Source: VBDM01 sp035499735 (GTDB lineage Bacteria; Pseudomonadota; Gammaproteobacteria; Burkholderiales; SG8-39). Taken from it: DNA of 64,000 bases. The notes under the pieces are model-generated. The model ran no database searches, was not told the origin of the DNA, and worked only from the letters and a program-made list of their open reading frames with translations. The translations under genes were made by a program, and so were the position numbers. The stretch's first letter is position 1; the number at the start of each line of letters is the position of its first letter. Shown piece after piece: positions 44,365-53,166 of the stretch. Location of the stretch: contig DATJYC010000046.1 in assembly GCA_035499735.1 (NCBI GenBank), positions 1-64,000 of the forward strand. The letters run 5' to 3'.

Positions 44365-45060
44365 GTGAAGACCACCTGGAACACGCAGTACTTGCTGAGG
44401 CAGTTTGGAAGGACGGCGGCGATCCTGCACCACGGCCTAGCCCTGATCGGGCTGGTCGCGATACTGCTGGTAATCGCGCGTGGCAAAGCGCTCTTCTTCG
44501 ACGAGCAGCCGAGTCGCTCGGCAACCATCGGGGCGATTCACTACGACGGGGGGGCATCGCTGTTCGATGGGGCCGAGGAGGCGGACGGCCAGAAGTACCG
44601 CGCCCTGGCTGCGTACGTGTCACGCCGGTACCGCATCGCGCCCGACGTCACCGAGGTGTTCGTCGGCGCCGCGCACGAAGCAGGCAAGCAGGTGGGTCTC
44701 GACCCGCTGCTGATCCTCGCGGTCATGGCGGTCGAATCGCGCTTCAATCCGGTCGCGGAAAGCCTGGTCGGCGCCAAGGGATTGATGCAGGTCGTTCCCC
44801 GGCACCACCAGGACAAGCTGATGGAGCACGGCGGCGAGGACGCGGTACTGCTCGACCCGGTCACCAATATCGCACTTGGCGCGCGCATTCTCAAGGAATA
44901 CATCAGGCGCACGGGCAGCCTGGAAGCGGGCCTTCAGTTCTACAACGGCGCGCTCGCGGACCCCTCCAGCCAGTACGCGCAGAAGGTATTCGCGGAGAAA
45001 GAGCGACTGCAGCAAGCCGTCCGCCGGTTCGATCGCCCGGCTGCGCGAAGCTCGGTGTAG
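44365..45060 (+). CDS. Membrane-anchored lytic transglycosylase (SLT domain)
   Basis: About 231 residues. One N-terminal membrane helix (ILHHGLALIGLVAILLVIAR) is followed by a periplasmic SLT domain: catalytic Glu in LAVMAVESRFNPVAESLVGA, then GLMQVVPRHHQDKLMEHGG and NIALGARILKEYI, YNGAL. GTG 44365 is chosen for the perfect AAGGAGG eight bases upstream and because the region before it holds a promoter and hairpin. An upstream ATG at 44254 is in frame but lies within the promoter. The enzyme cleaves peptidoglycan; products would feed AmpD-type recycling. Confidence 0.85.
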   Translation: MKTTWNTQYLLRQFGRTAAILHHGLALIGLVAILLVIARGKALFFDEQPSRSATIGAIHYDGGASLFDGAEEADGQKYRALAAYVSRRYRIAPDVTEVFVGAAHEAGKQVGLDPLLILAVMAVESRFNPVAESLVGAKGLMQVVPRHHQDKLMEHGGEDAVLLDPVTNIALGARILKEYIRRTGSLEAGLQFYNGALADPSSQYAQKVFAEKERLQQAVRRFDRPAARSSV

Positions 45061-45069
45061 CGACGTCCC

Positions 45070-46248
45070 TCAGCTCCGGGTCCGTCCCAGGACCCGGGCG
45101 ATGCTCTCGATCCCTTCCTCAAGGTCCGGCAGTGCGCGCGTGTAGGCGAAGCGCACATGCCGCTCGGGGGCGTTCGAGCCGAAATCGAGCCCGGGCGTGA
45201 TCGCTACGCCAGCCTGCTCGAGGATGTCCAGCGCGAACCGGCTGCTGTCGCGCCCAAACTTCTCGCAGCCTGCGTAGATATAGAACGCGCCCTCCGGCGT
45301 CAGCGGAATGCGGAAGCCCAGTGACTGCAAGGCCGGCACCATGAAATCGCGGCGCCTCCGGAACTCGCTCCGGCGCTGCTCGAGCACGGCGAGTGTCTCC
45401 GGCCGGAACGCCGCCAGCGCGGCGTACTGCGCCGGGGCGGACGCACAGATAAAGGCGTTCTGAGCGAGCTTGACGATCTCTCTGACGTGAGACTCGGGCG
45501 CCACGACCCAGCCCAGGCGCCAGCCAGTCATGCAGAAATACTTGGAGAAGCTGTTGACGACGAAGACGTCGTCCGCGAACTCGAGTGCGGTCGAGGTGTC
45601 GCCGTCGTAGATCAGTCCCTGGTAGATCTCGTCGATCACGACGAAGCCGCCCAGCCCGCGCACCAGCTCGACGATCGCACGCAGCTCGCCGCGCGAGATC
45701 GACGTTCCCGTGGGATTGGAAGGCGAGGCGAGCAGCACGCCGCGCGTCGCCTCGCCCCAGTTCGCGCGGACATCCGCCGCGGTGAGCTGGTAGCGACTGC
45801 CCTCGTCGACGGCAACCGCTTTCGGCCGGCCCTCGAACAGGCGAACGAAATGCCGGTTGCAGGGATAGCAGGGGTCGGGCATCAGGATCTCGTCGCCGGG
45901 ATTCACGAGCGTGCCCAGCGCGAGGAGGAAAGCGCCGGAAGCGCCGGCGGTGATAACGATGCGCGACGGGGGGACCGAAGCGCCCAGGCGTTCCTGATAA
46001 TAGGTCGATATGGCCCGGCGCAGCTGCGGCAGGCCGACCGAATCCGTGTATCCCAGGCGCCGGGTGCGGATCGCCTCGACCGCCGCATCCGCGACCAGCG
46101 GCGGCGCGGGGAAATCCGGCTGGCCGATCTCCATGTGGACGATCCGGCGTCCGGCCGCTTCCAGCTCGTGAGCGCGATTCTGCACGTCCATGACGTGGAA
46201 GGGCTCGATGTCCGCCATACGGGCAGCGAGAACCGGGTTTCCGCGCAT
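45070..46248 (-). CDS. PLP-dependent class I/II aminotransferase
   Basis: A 392-residue fold-type I aminotransferase. It begins MRGNPVLAARMADIEPFHVM and contains HMEIGQPDFPAPPLV, the substrate region ASPSNPTG, and the PLP lysine in NSFSKYFCMTGWRLGW. It resembles valine-pyruvate or aspartate-type aminotransferases, but the substrate cannot be fixed from motifs. It is divergent from maeB with a 63-base gap. The longer upstream frame is a shadow over maeB. Confidence 0.9.
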   Translation of the reverse strand: MRGNPVLAARMADIEPFHVMDVQNRAHELEAAGRRIVHMEIGQPDFPAPPLVADAAVEAIRTRRLGYTDSVGLPQLRRAISTYYQERLGASVPPSRIVITAGASGAFLLALGTLVNPGDEILMPDPCYPCNRHFVRLFEGRPKAVAVDEGSRYQLTAADVRANWGEATRGVLLASPSNPTGTSISRGELRAIVELVRGLGGFVVIDEIYQGLIYDGDTSTALEFADDVFVVNSFSKYFCMTGWRLGWVVAPESHVREIVKLAQNAFICASAPAQYAALAAFRPETLAVLEQRRSEFRRRRDFMVPALQSLGFRIPLTPEGAFYIYAGCEKFGRDSSRFALDILEQAGVAITPGLDFGSNAPERHVRFAYTRALPDLEEGIESIARVLGRTRS

Positions 46249-46311
46249 CGCAGGATTATGCCGAATTCGGCTATCATGCGGCCAGCAACAAGACCCTCGC
46301 CGCGAATTCCC

Positions 46312-48609
46312 ATGGAAGACATCCTGCGCAGGAGCGCCCTGGAGTATCACCTCCGGCAGCCGGCCGGGAAGATCTCGGTCACGCCAACCAAGGGCCTCGT
46401 CAATCAACGCGATCTCGCGCTCGCCTACACGCCCGGCGTGGCGGCGGCTTGCGAGGAGATCGTCCGCGAGCCGGCCGAGGCGCGGCGCATGACCGCGAGA
46501 GGGAATCTCATCGGTGTCGTCACGAACGGAACCGCCGTCCTCGGTCTCGGGCCGATCGGGCCGCTCGCCTCCAAGCCCGTGATGGAAGGCAAGGCCGTGC
46601 TGTTCAAGAAGTTCGCGGGGATCGACTGCTTCGACATCGAGATCGACGAGCGCGACCCGGACAAGCTGGTCGAGATCATCGCGGCCCTCGAGCCTACCTT
46701 CGGGGGCATCAACCTGGAGGACATCAAGGCTCCGGAGTGCTTCCTCGTCGAGCGCAAGCTCCGCGAGCGCATGAAGATCCCGGTGTTCCACGACGATCAG
46801 CACGGCACCGCGATCATCGTCGGCGCGGCGGTGCTGAACGGCCTGCGGGTCGTCGCCAAGGAAATCGGGCGCGTGAAGCTCGTGTGCTCGGGCGCGGGCG
46901 CCGCGGCGCTCGCCTGCCTCGATCTCCTGGCGAGCCTGGGCCTCAGCGCCGGGAACATCTGGGTCGCGGACATCAAGGGTGTCGTCTACGAGGGCCGCAA
47001 GGAGGAAATGGATCCGAACAAGGCTCGCTACGCCCGAAAGACGGCGGCGCGAAAGCTCGACGAAATCATCTCAGGCGCGGACATCTTCCTGGGCCTCTCG
47101 GCCGGGGGCGTTCTCACCGAGGCCATGGTCGCGAAGATGGCTGCGAAGCCTCTGATCCTCGCCCTCGCCAACCCGGAGCCGGAGATTCTCCCCGATGTCG
47201 CCAAGCGAGCCCGGGCCGACGCGGTCGTGGCGACGGGGCGCTCCGATTTCCCGAACCAGGTGAACAACGTGCTGTGCTTTCCGTTCATCTTCAGGGGCGC
47301 GCTCGACGTCGGCGCCACGACCATCAATGAAGCGATGAAGCTAGCCGCGGTTCGCGCGATCGCCGACCTTGCCACCGCGGAACAGTCCGAGATCGTCGCC
47401 GCGGCGTACGGGGAGCAGCCGCTGAGCTTCGGGCCCGAGTACCTGATTCCCAAGCCGTTCGACCCGCGTCTCATCGTCAAGATCGCCCCGGCCGTCGCGC
47501 GGGCCGCGATGGAGTCCGGCGTCGCTACGCGCCCGATCGCGGACTTCGAGGCCTACATCAATCAGCTGACCCAGTTCGTTTATCACTCGGGCCTGATCAT
47601 GAAGCCGATCTTCAGCGCCGCGAAGGAAGGGCCGCGGCGCCGGATCGTGCTCTCTGAAGGCGAGGACGAGCGCATGCTGCGCGCCGCGCAGGTAGTGATC
47701 GACGAAGGGCTCGCGAAGCTCATCCTCGTGGGCAGGCCGGGCGTGGTCGAGCGGCGCATCGAGCGCAACGGCCTGCGCATCAGGCCGGGCAAGGATTTCG
47801 ATCTCGTCAATCCCGAATCCGACCCGCGCTACCGCGAGTACTGGACGGAGTATCACCGCCTCGCCGAGCGCAGGGGCGTCACGCAACAGTTCGCCCAGAC
47901 CGAAATGCGCCAGCGCCATACCCTGATCGGCGCGATGATGATGCACCGCGGGGAGGCGGACGGAATGGTCTGCGGCGCCGTCGGCACTTACGGCGATCAC
48001 CTCCAGGACGTCGACCGGGTTATCGGCCTCCGGCCAGGCGTCCGGAATTACTACGCCATGAATGCCCTGATGCTGCCGAGGCGAACGGTTTTCATCTGCG
48101 ACACGTACGTCAACCTCGATCCCACGGCCGAGCAGCTAGCCGAGATGACCGCGCTCGCCGCGAGGGAGGTGCGCCGCTTCGGTGTCGTCCCTCGGGTGGC
48201 GCTGCTCTCGCACTCGAACTTCGGCAATAGCGACGCACCGTCCGCGCGCAAGATGCGCGAGGCGCTCGAGCTTATCAGATCGATCGACCCGGAGCTCGCG
48301 ATCGATGGTGAGATGCACGGCGATTCGGCGCTCAACTCCGAGCTACGGCTCGCCAATTTTCCGCGCTCGCGGCTCAAGGAGGAGGCGAACCTCCTCATCA
48401 TGCCCACGCTCGACGCCGCGAACATCGCGTTCAACCTGCTGAAAACCGCGGCCGGCGACGGCATCACGATCGGCCCGATCCTTCTGGGCAGCGCGAGACC
48501 CGTCCACATCCTTACCACGTCGGCGACCGTGAGGCGCATCGTCAACGTGACCGCGCTTACCGTGGTCGACGTCAACGCCTCGGCCGAAGAGGCTCGGTCG
48601 CGGGCGTAG
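46312..48609 (+). CDS. maeB: NADP-dependent malic enzyme, MaeB type with PTA domain
   Basis: A 765-residue fusion that decarboxylates malate to pyruvate with NADP. The malic domain (residues about 1-430) has YTPGVAAACEEIV, FHDDQHGTAIIVGAAVLNG and CSGAGAAALACLDLL. The C-terminal part is phosphotransacetylase-like (RRIVLSEGEDERMLRAAQVV, MVCGAVGTYGDHLQDVDRVI), thought to regulate the enzyme through acetyl-CoA. ATG 46312 is preferred; ATG 46276 is in frame but adds non-conserved residues. The patatin gene follows after one base. Confidence 0.95.
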   Translation: MEDILRRSALEYHLRQPAGKISVTPTKGLVNQRDLALAYTPGVAAACEEIVREPAEARRMTARGNLIGVVTNGTAVLGLGPIGPLASKPVMEGKAVLFKKFAGIDCFDIEIDERDPDKLVEIIAALEPTFGGINLEDIKAPECFLVERKLRERMKIPVFHDDQHGTAIIVGAAVLNGLRVVAKEIGRVKLVCSGAGAAALACLDLLASLGLSAGNIWVADIKGVVYEGRKEEMDPNKARYARKTAARKLDEIISGADIFLGLSAGGVLTEAMVAKMAAKPLILALANPEPEILPDVAKRARADAVVATGRSDFPNQVNNVLCFPFIFRGALDVGATTINEAMKLAAVRAIADLATAEQSEIVAAAYGEQPLSFGPEYLIPKPFDPRLIVKIAPAVARAAMESGVATRPIADFEAYINQLTQFVYHSGLIMKPIFSAAKEGPRRRIVLSEGEDERMLRAAQVVIDEGLAKLILVGRPGVVERRIERNGLRIRPGKDFDLVNPESDPRYREYWTEYHRLAERRGVTQQFAQTEMRQRHTLIGAMMMHRGEADGMVCGAVGTYGDHLQDVDRVIGLRPGVRNYYAMNALMLPRRTVFICDTYVNLDPTAEQLAEMTALAAREVRRFGVVPRVALLSHSNFGNSDAPSARKMREALELIRSIDPELAIDGEMHGDSALNSELRLANFPRSRLKEEANLLIMPTLDAANIAFNLLKTAAGDGITIGPILLGSARPVHILTTSATVRRIVNVTALTVVDVNASAEEARSRA

Positions 48610-48610
48610 C

Positions 48611-49765
48611 ATGGCGCTCAACCCCGAGTCCGCGAAACCCAAGGCGGGCCTGGTCCTCACCGGAGGCGGCGCCCGCGCCGCCTACCAGGTCGGAGTCCTC
48701 AAGGCGGTGAGGGAACTGCTGCCGCCCGGGGACAGGAATCCCTTCCCCATCCTGTGCGGCACCTCGGCCGGAGCGATCAACGCGGCGTCCCTGGCGGTGT
48801 TCGCCGACGACTTCGGGGGGGCCGTCGAGCGCCTCATCGACGTGTGGGAGCACTTCCGCGTCCACCATGTCTACCGCTCCGATCCGATCGGGATCGCGCG
48901 CGGCGGCGCGCGCTGGCTGGCCGCGATGATGCTCCTGTCGCGCAACAACCCCTCGTCCCTGCTCGACAACAGCCCGCTCGCCGCGACGCTTTCGCGCCTG
49001 GATTTCGGCCGGATCCAGGAGAACATCGACAACGGCTGCCTGTACGCGATTTCGATAACCTGCTCCGGCTATTCGTCGGGGCAGAGCGTGTCGTTCTACC
49101 AGGGCGGGCCCGATACCAAAGCCTGGGAGCGCACGCAGCGGATCGGCGCGGCGATGCCGATCCGCGTGGAGCATCTGATGGCCTCCGCGGCCTTGCCCTT
49201 CATATTCCCCGCCGTGAAGATCAACCGCGAGTACTTCGGCGACGGCTCGATGCGCCAGATCGCCCCGGTCAGTCCCGCCCTGCACCTCGGCGCCGACAGG
49301 GTGCTGATCGTGGCCACCGCGCGTCAGGATTCGCAGACCGAGCCTCCCCGCGTGCGCACGAGCCTGTATCCGTCGGTGGCGCAGATCGCCGGGCACGCGC
49401 TCAACAGCATCTTCCTAGACAGCCTGAACGTCGACATCGAGCGCCTCCAGCGGATCAATCGAACGATCAGCCTCATCCCCCCGGAGAAGCTCCGTGAAGT
49501 GGGGCTTCCGCTGCGGCAGATCAAGGTGCTGGTGATCTCGCCCACTCAACCCATCGAGCGCATGGTCGTGCGCCACACGCAGGAGCTGCCGTGGACTGTC
49601 CGCTTTCTCCTGCGCGGGATAGGCGGGATGAACCGCAACGGGTCCAACCTCGCGAGCTACCTGCTTTTCGAGCAGGGATATTGCAGGTCGCTCATCGAGC
49701 TGGGCTACCAGGACACCATGGCGCGTCGGGCGGAGCTGCTGGAGTTTTTGGGGCCTCGACAATAA
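48611..49765 (+). CDS. Patatin-like phospholipase
   Basis: A 384-residue serine lipid hydrolase of the patatin family. The oxyanion loop is GGGARAAYQVGVLKAVREL near the N-terminus, the nucleophile elbow LCGTSAGAINAASL, and the second catalytic residue the Asp in EYFGDGSMRQ. No signal peptide is seen, so it is probably cytoplasmic or membrane-associated. It starts one base after maeB and is followed by the phaM-like gene. Substrate unknown; a role near granule lipids is possible but only from position. Confidence 0.9.
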   Translation: MALNPESAKPKAGLVLTGGGARAAYQVGVLKAVRELLPPGDRNPFPILCGTSAGAINAASLAVFADDFGGAVERLIDVWEHFRVHHVYRSDPIGIARGGARWLAAMMLLSRNNPSSLLDNSPLAATLSRLDFGRIQENIDNGCLYAISITCSGYSSGQSVSFYQGGPDTKAWERTQRIGAAMPIRVEHLMASAALPFIFPAVKINREYFGDGSMRQIAPVSPALHLGADRVLIVATARQDSQTEPPRVRTSLYPSVAQIAGHALNSIFLDSLNVDIERLQRINRTISLIPPEKLREVGLPLRQIKVLVISPTQPIERMVVRHTQELPWTVRFLLRGIGGMNRNGSNLASYLLFEQGYCRSLIELGYQDTMARRAELLEFLGPRQ

Positions 49766-49795
49766 ACTCTAGGCTTGAGTGCCGAGCAACACACC

Positions 49796-50080
49796 ATGAG
49801 CTCACCGCCTGATCCGTTCGAGTTCCTGAAAAGCCTCTGGGGTCCCATGGGTCTGCCGCTTGCGGGCCTGGGCGCTCCGACGTCCGCGATGAGCGAGATA
49901 GACAGGCGCATTGCCGAGCTCAAATCGGTCGAGACCTGGCTCAACATGAACCTCAGCGTGCTGCGCATGAGCATCCAGGCGCTGGAGATGCAGAAGGCGG
50001 GCCTCGCAGCGATGCAAAGCGCCGCGAGCGCCGGCGGGACCCCGCCGCCGCAGGGCGGCGACGATCCGGAAAAGAAATAA
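49796..50080 (+). CDS. phaM: PhaM-like polyhydroxyalkanoate granule regulator
   Basis: A 94-residue protein that resembles the PhaM family: PDPFEFLKSLWGPMGLP at the start, EIDRRIAELKSVETWLNMNL and SVLRMSIQALEMQKAGL in the middle, and a Gly/Pro-rich basic end. PhaM activates polyhydroxybutyrate synthase and ties granules to the nucleoid. No phaC, phaA or phaB is in the window, so the identification rests on the sequence alone. ATG 49796 is used; GTG 49775 is in frame and adds seven residues. Confidence 0.75.
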   Translation: MSSPPDPFEFLKSLWGPMGLPLAGLGAPTSAMSEIDRRIAELKSVETWLNMNLSVLRMSIQALEMQKAGLAAMQSAASAGGTPPPQGGDDPEKK

Positions 50081-50129
50081 CGCGGCGCCGGCTGGCTCCG
50101 CCGAAGGAAATCACCACCAAGGAGAAGCA

Positions 50130-51104
50130 ATGCCCAAAGCCATTCGCATCCATCAGCAAGGCGGCCCGGAGGTTCTGAAGTGGGAGGACGTTCAGGTGGG
50201 CGACCCCGGTCCGGGCGAGGCGCGCGTGCGCCACAAGGCTTGCGGACTCAACTTTCTCGACGTCTACCAGCGCTCCGGGCTATACAAGATCGCCCTGCCC
50301 GCCGGGATGGGGAACGAGGGGGCTGGAATCGTCGAGGCGGTCGGGGCGGGCGTCACCCACGTCAAGGTGGGCGACCGTGTCGCGTACTCGGGCGGAGCGC
50401 CCGGAGCCTACTCCGAGGTGCGCGTCATGTCGGCGGACCGCCTCGTGCAGCTTCCAGAGCCGATCTCTTTCGAGGCGGGCGCCGCGATGATGCTGAAGGG
50501 CCTTACCGCTCAGTACCTGCTGAAGGGGACCTACAAGGTTCGTGCGGGCGAGACGGTTCTGTGGCACGCCGCTGCAGGAGGGGTCGGCCTGATTGCTTGC
50601 CAGTGGCTCAAGGCTCTGGGCGTCACGGTCATCGGTACCGCGGGATCGGCCGAGAAATGCGCGCTCGCCAAGGCGCACGGCGCCGACCACTGCATCGACT
50701 ATCGCAAGGAGAATTTCGTCGAGCGCGTCAAGGCGCTCACCGGCGGAAAGGGCGTTCCGGTCGTATACGACTCGGTCGGCAAGGACACTTTCATGAGCTC
50801 GCTCGATTGCCTGCAGCCGCGCGGACTGATGGTGAGCTTCGGCAATGCCTCTGGCGCCGTGCCGGCTTTCGAGTTGGGCGTGCTCCAGCAGAAGGGTTCG
50901 CTCTACCTTACGCGCCCCACCCTCCAGACCTACATGGCAAAGCGCGACGATCTCGTCGCCGGCGCCAAGGACCTGTTCGATGTCGTGTCCTCGGGCAAGG
51001 TCAAGATCGAAATCAACCACCGCTACGCGCTCAAGGACGCCGCGCAGGCGCAGCGCGACCTCGAAGCGCGCAAGACGACCGGGTCCTCGGTGCTGATTCC
51101 GTAG
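50130..51104 (+). CDS. qor: NADPH:quinone oxidoreductase (zeta-crystallin type)
   Basis: A 324-residue medium-chain reductase without structural zinc. The N-terminal GroES-like part includes GMGNEGAGIVEAVGAGVTHV and the NADP-binding motif is AAAGGVGLIACQWLKALG. It reduces quinones by one or two electrons using NADPH and is often linked to oxidative stress. An AAGGAG precedes the ATG. It lies 49 bases after phaM and 6 bases before the peptidase gene. Confidence 0.93.
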   Translation: MPKAIRIHQQGGPEVLKWEDVQVGDPGPGEARVRHKACGLNFLDVYQRSGLYKIALPAGMGNEGAGIVEAVGAGVTHVKVGDRVAYSGGAPGAYSEVRVMSADRLVQLPEPISFEAGAAMMLKGLTAQYLLKGTYKVRAGETVLWHAAAGGVGLIACQWLKALGVTVIGTAGSAEKCALAKAHGADHCIDYRKENFVERVKALTGGKGVPVVYDSVGKDTFMSSLDCLQPRGLMVSFGNASGAVPAFELGVLQQKGSLYLTRPTLQTYMAKRDDLVAGAKDLFDVVSSGKVKIEINHRYALKDAAQAQRDLEARKTTGSSVLIP

Positions 51105-51110
51105 CGCGCG

Positions 51111-52079
51111 ATGGGCGAGCTCGCCGCGCTCGGGGTCCCCGGGCTCTACCCCGAGATCGAGCCGCGCGCGAGCGGCATGCTGCGGCTCGATGCGCTGCAC
51201 TCGATGTACTGGGAGGAGAGCGGCCGGGCCGACGGCGTCCCCGCCGTATTCCTTCACGGCGGCCCGGGAGCGGGCAGCACGCCCAAGCACCGGCGCTTCT
51301 TCGACCCCGACGCCTACCGCATCATCGTCTACGACCAGCGTGGCGCGGGGCGCTCCACGCCCCTGGGAGAGTTGCGCGACAACACGACCGGGCATCTCGT
51401 CGCCGACCTCGAGACGCTGCGCCGGCACCTGGGCGTCGAGCGCTGGCTCGTGTTCGGCGGATCCTGGGGCAGCACCCTGGCGATCGCGTACGCCGAGGCC
51501 CACCCGGAGCGCTGCCTGGGCCTCGTGCTGCGCGGGATCTTCCTGTGCCGCAGGAGCGAGATCGAATGGTTTCTCTACGGCCTGCGCGCGGTGTTCCCCG
51601 AGCCCTGGGAGAAGTTCGCGAGCTTTCTGCCTCAGTCGGAGCGCGGCGACCTGCTCGGGAACTACCATCGCCGCCTGATCGATCCCGATCCCCGGATCCA
51701 TATGCCCGCCGCGCGCGCCTGGAGCGTCTACGAGGGTTCCTGCTCGACCCTGTTTCCCAGCCCGGAGACCGTGGCCTACTTTGCCGGCGACGTCGTCGCT
51801 CTGGGGCTGGCGCGCATCGAAGCGCACTACTTCACCAACAACATCTTCCTCGCGGAGAACGCGCTCCTGGAGAACGCCGCCCGGCTTCGAGGGATACCGG
51901 GGGTCATCGTCCAGGGCCGCTACGACATGGTGTGCCCGCTCGTGTCGGCGCACGAGCTGCACCACGCCTGGCCGGGCGCCGACTACCGGATCGTGCCCGA
52001 CGCCGGGCATTCCGCGTGGGAGCCCGGAATACTCGGCGCCCTGGTCGACTCGACCGAGCGCTTCAAGCGCGAGCTGTAG
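51111..52079 (+). CDS. pip: Proline iminopeptidase
   Basis: A 322-residue alpha/beta hydrolase of family S33 that removes N-terminal proline. The oxyanion region is FLHGGPGAGSTPKHRRFFDP and YDQRGAGRSTP, the nucleophile motif GGSWGSTLAIAYAEAHP, and the Asp and His appear in GRYDMVCP and DAGHSAWEPG. It starts 6 bases after qor and ends just before the terminator at 52091. Confidence 0.94.
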   Translation: MGELAALGVPGLYPEIEPRASGMLRLDALHSMYWEESGRADGVPAVFLHGGPGAGSTPKHRRFFDPDAYRIIVYDQRGAGRSTPLGELRDNTTGHLVADLETLRRHLGVERWLVFGGSWGSTLAIAYAEAHPERCLGLVLRGIFLCRRSEIEWFLYGLRAVFPEPWEKFASFLPQSERGDLLGNYHRRLIDPDPRIHMPAARAWSVYEGSCSTLFPSPETVAYFAGDVVALGLARIEAHYFTNNIFLAENALLENAARLRGIPGVIVQGRYDMVCPLVSAHELHHAWPGADYRIVPDAGHSAWEPGILGALVDSTERFKREL

Positions 52080-52090
52080 GCGGGGCAAAA

Positions 52091-52115
52091 AAAACGCCGC
52101 GGATCGCGGCGTTTT
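52091..52115. terminator. Bidirectional terminator between pip and a small gene
   Basis: AAAACGCCGCG-GAT-CGCGGCGTTTT is a perfect 11-bp stem with a 3-base loop. Eight A's on the left become the U tract for minus-strand transcription and four T's on the right serve the plus strand, so it should work best for the minus-strand gene. Confidence 0.88.
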
Positions 52116-52134
52116 CCCGTCCCGACCGGGGCGT

Positions 52135-52380
52135 TCAAATGCCCAGGATCTTCTTTGCTTTGGCCAGGGTGTCGACCGACTCCTGGTGCTTGCCCGCCTT
52201 GTGCAGGGCTTCCCCGTCGGCGCGGTATTTCTTGACGTCGGCCATCTGCTGCGCGGACAGCTTGGGATTCTTTGCCAGCGCCGCGTCGATCTGCTTCATG
52301 TCGGCGGGACAGTGAAAGGCAAACGCGGAAGCGCTCGCGAGCAGGAGCGCGCCAAACAGGGCTGCAAGGCGGATCTTCAT
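52135..52380 (-). CDS. Small exported protein, unknown function
   Basis: An 81-residue protein with a signal peptide of about 21 residues (MKIRLAALFGALLLASASAF). The mature part contains AFHCPADMKQIDAALAKNPK and a helical, lysine-rich C-terminus with QQMADVKKYRADGEALHKAG and ESVDTLAKAKKILGI. A single Cys remains in the mature form. Small periplasmic proteins like this occur in betaproteobacteria, but none is characterised to my knowledge. It is convergent with pip across the terminator. Confidence 0.8.
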   Translation of the reverse strand: MKIRLAALFGALLLASASAFAFHCPADMKQIDAALAKNPKLSAQQMADVKKYRADGEALHKAGKHQESVDTLAKAKKILGI

Positions 52381-52487
52381 CCAGGTCTCCTAATAGAGGT
52401 GATATCGCTGATGCTAGCGCCGACGGCGGCAAGCCTATTCCGGCCGTGGGTAGGATAGCCGCTGCGGGGGAGGCAAGGCAAATTCCC

Positions 52488-52511
52488 GGGCGTCGCCGCA
52501 CGGCGACGCCC
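52488..52511. repeat. GC-rich palindrome before the CoA pyrophosphatase gene
   Basis: GGGCGTCGCCG and CGGCGACGCCC are perfect inverted arms of 11 bases around CA. A TAGAAT -10-like element follows at 52516-52521. It may be a regulatory operator or an isolated REP-like palindrome. Confidence 0.7.
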
Positions 52512-52545
52512 CGCGTAGAATAGGTGCCGCAACGGTTCCTCCCAA

Positions 52546-53154
52546 ATGAATTCCCGAGACTTTGCGCCGGACGAAATCTGGCTGCGCTCGCGCTTCGCCC
52601 AGCGCCCGCCGGCGCAGGCCGTTACCGCCGGCGACGGGCACCTTTGGCGCAGCGACCGCGAAATCCGCGCAGCGGCGGTGCTGATTCCGGTGGTGAAGCG
52701 CGACGGCGAGCTCACGGTGCTGTTCACGAGACGGACGGCGCACCTGCACGACCATGCCGGCCAGATCAGCTTTCCCGGAGGCCGCGCCGAGCCCGCGGAC
52801 GCCGACGCCGCGCAGACGGCGATGCGGGAGACCCGCGAAGAGATCGGCCTCGCGGCCGAGCGGGTCGAAGTGCTCGGGGAGCAGCACCAGTACGTCACCG
52901 TCACGGGATACCGGGTGACCCCGGTGGTCGGCCTGGTGACGCCGCCCTTCGACCTGCAGTTGGACGATTTCGAGGTGGCCGAGGTGTTCGAAGCGCCCCT
53001 CGCGTTCCTGCTCGACCCGGCCAACCACCAGCGGAATCACGTGCTCTTCGAAGGGCGGGAGCGCTACTACTACGCCATCCCCTACCGCCACTACTACATC
53101 TGGGGCGCGACCGCGGGAATGCTGATGAACCTCTACTCCTTCCTCACACGCTGA
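52546..53154 (+). CDS. CoA pyrophosphatase (Nudix)
   Basis: A 202-residue Nudix hydrolase of the CoA-diphosphatase group. The group-specific motif is LFTRRTAHLHDHAGQISFPG and the Nudix box GGRAEPADADAAQTAMRETR with EEIGL following. It cleaves CoA and related compounds to 4'-phosphopantetheine and adenosine bisphosphate. The ATG at 52546 follows a weak AGGTG. The CobD/CbiB-like gene begins 12 bases after its stop. Confidence 0.9.
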   Translation: MNSRDFAPDEIWLRSRFAQRPPAQAVTAGDGHLWRSDREIRAAAVLIPVVKRDGELTVLFTRRTAHLHDHAGQISFPGGRAEPADADAAQTAMRETREEIGLAAERVEVLGEQHQYVTVTGYRVTPVVGLVTPPFDLQLDDFEVAEVFEAPLAFLLDPANHQRNHVLFEGRERYYYAIPYRHYYIWGATAGMLMNLYSFLTR

Positions 53155-53166
53155 GCGGCGCGGTCG

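Noticed and set aside
45487..46311. Long upstream extension of the maeB frame across the aminotransferase gene
   Set aside because: The extension is antisense to a well-conserved aminotransferase and has no domain; such frames are common in GC-rich DNA.
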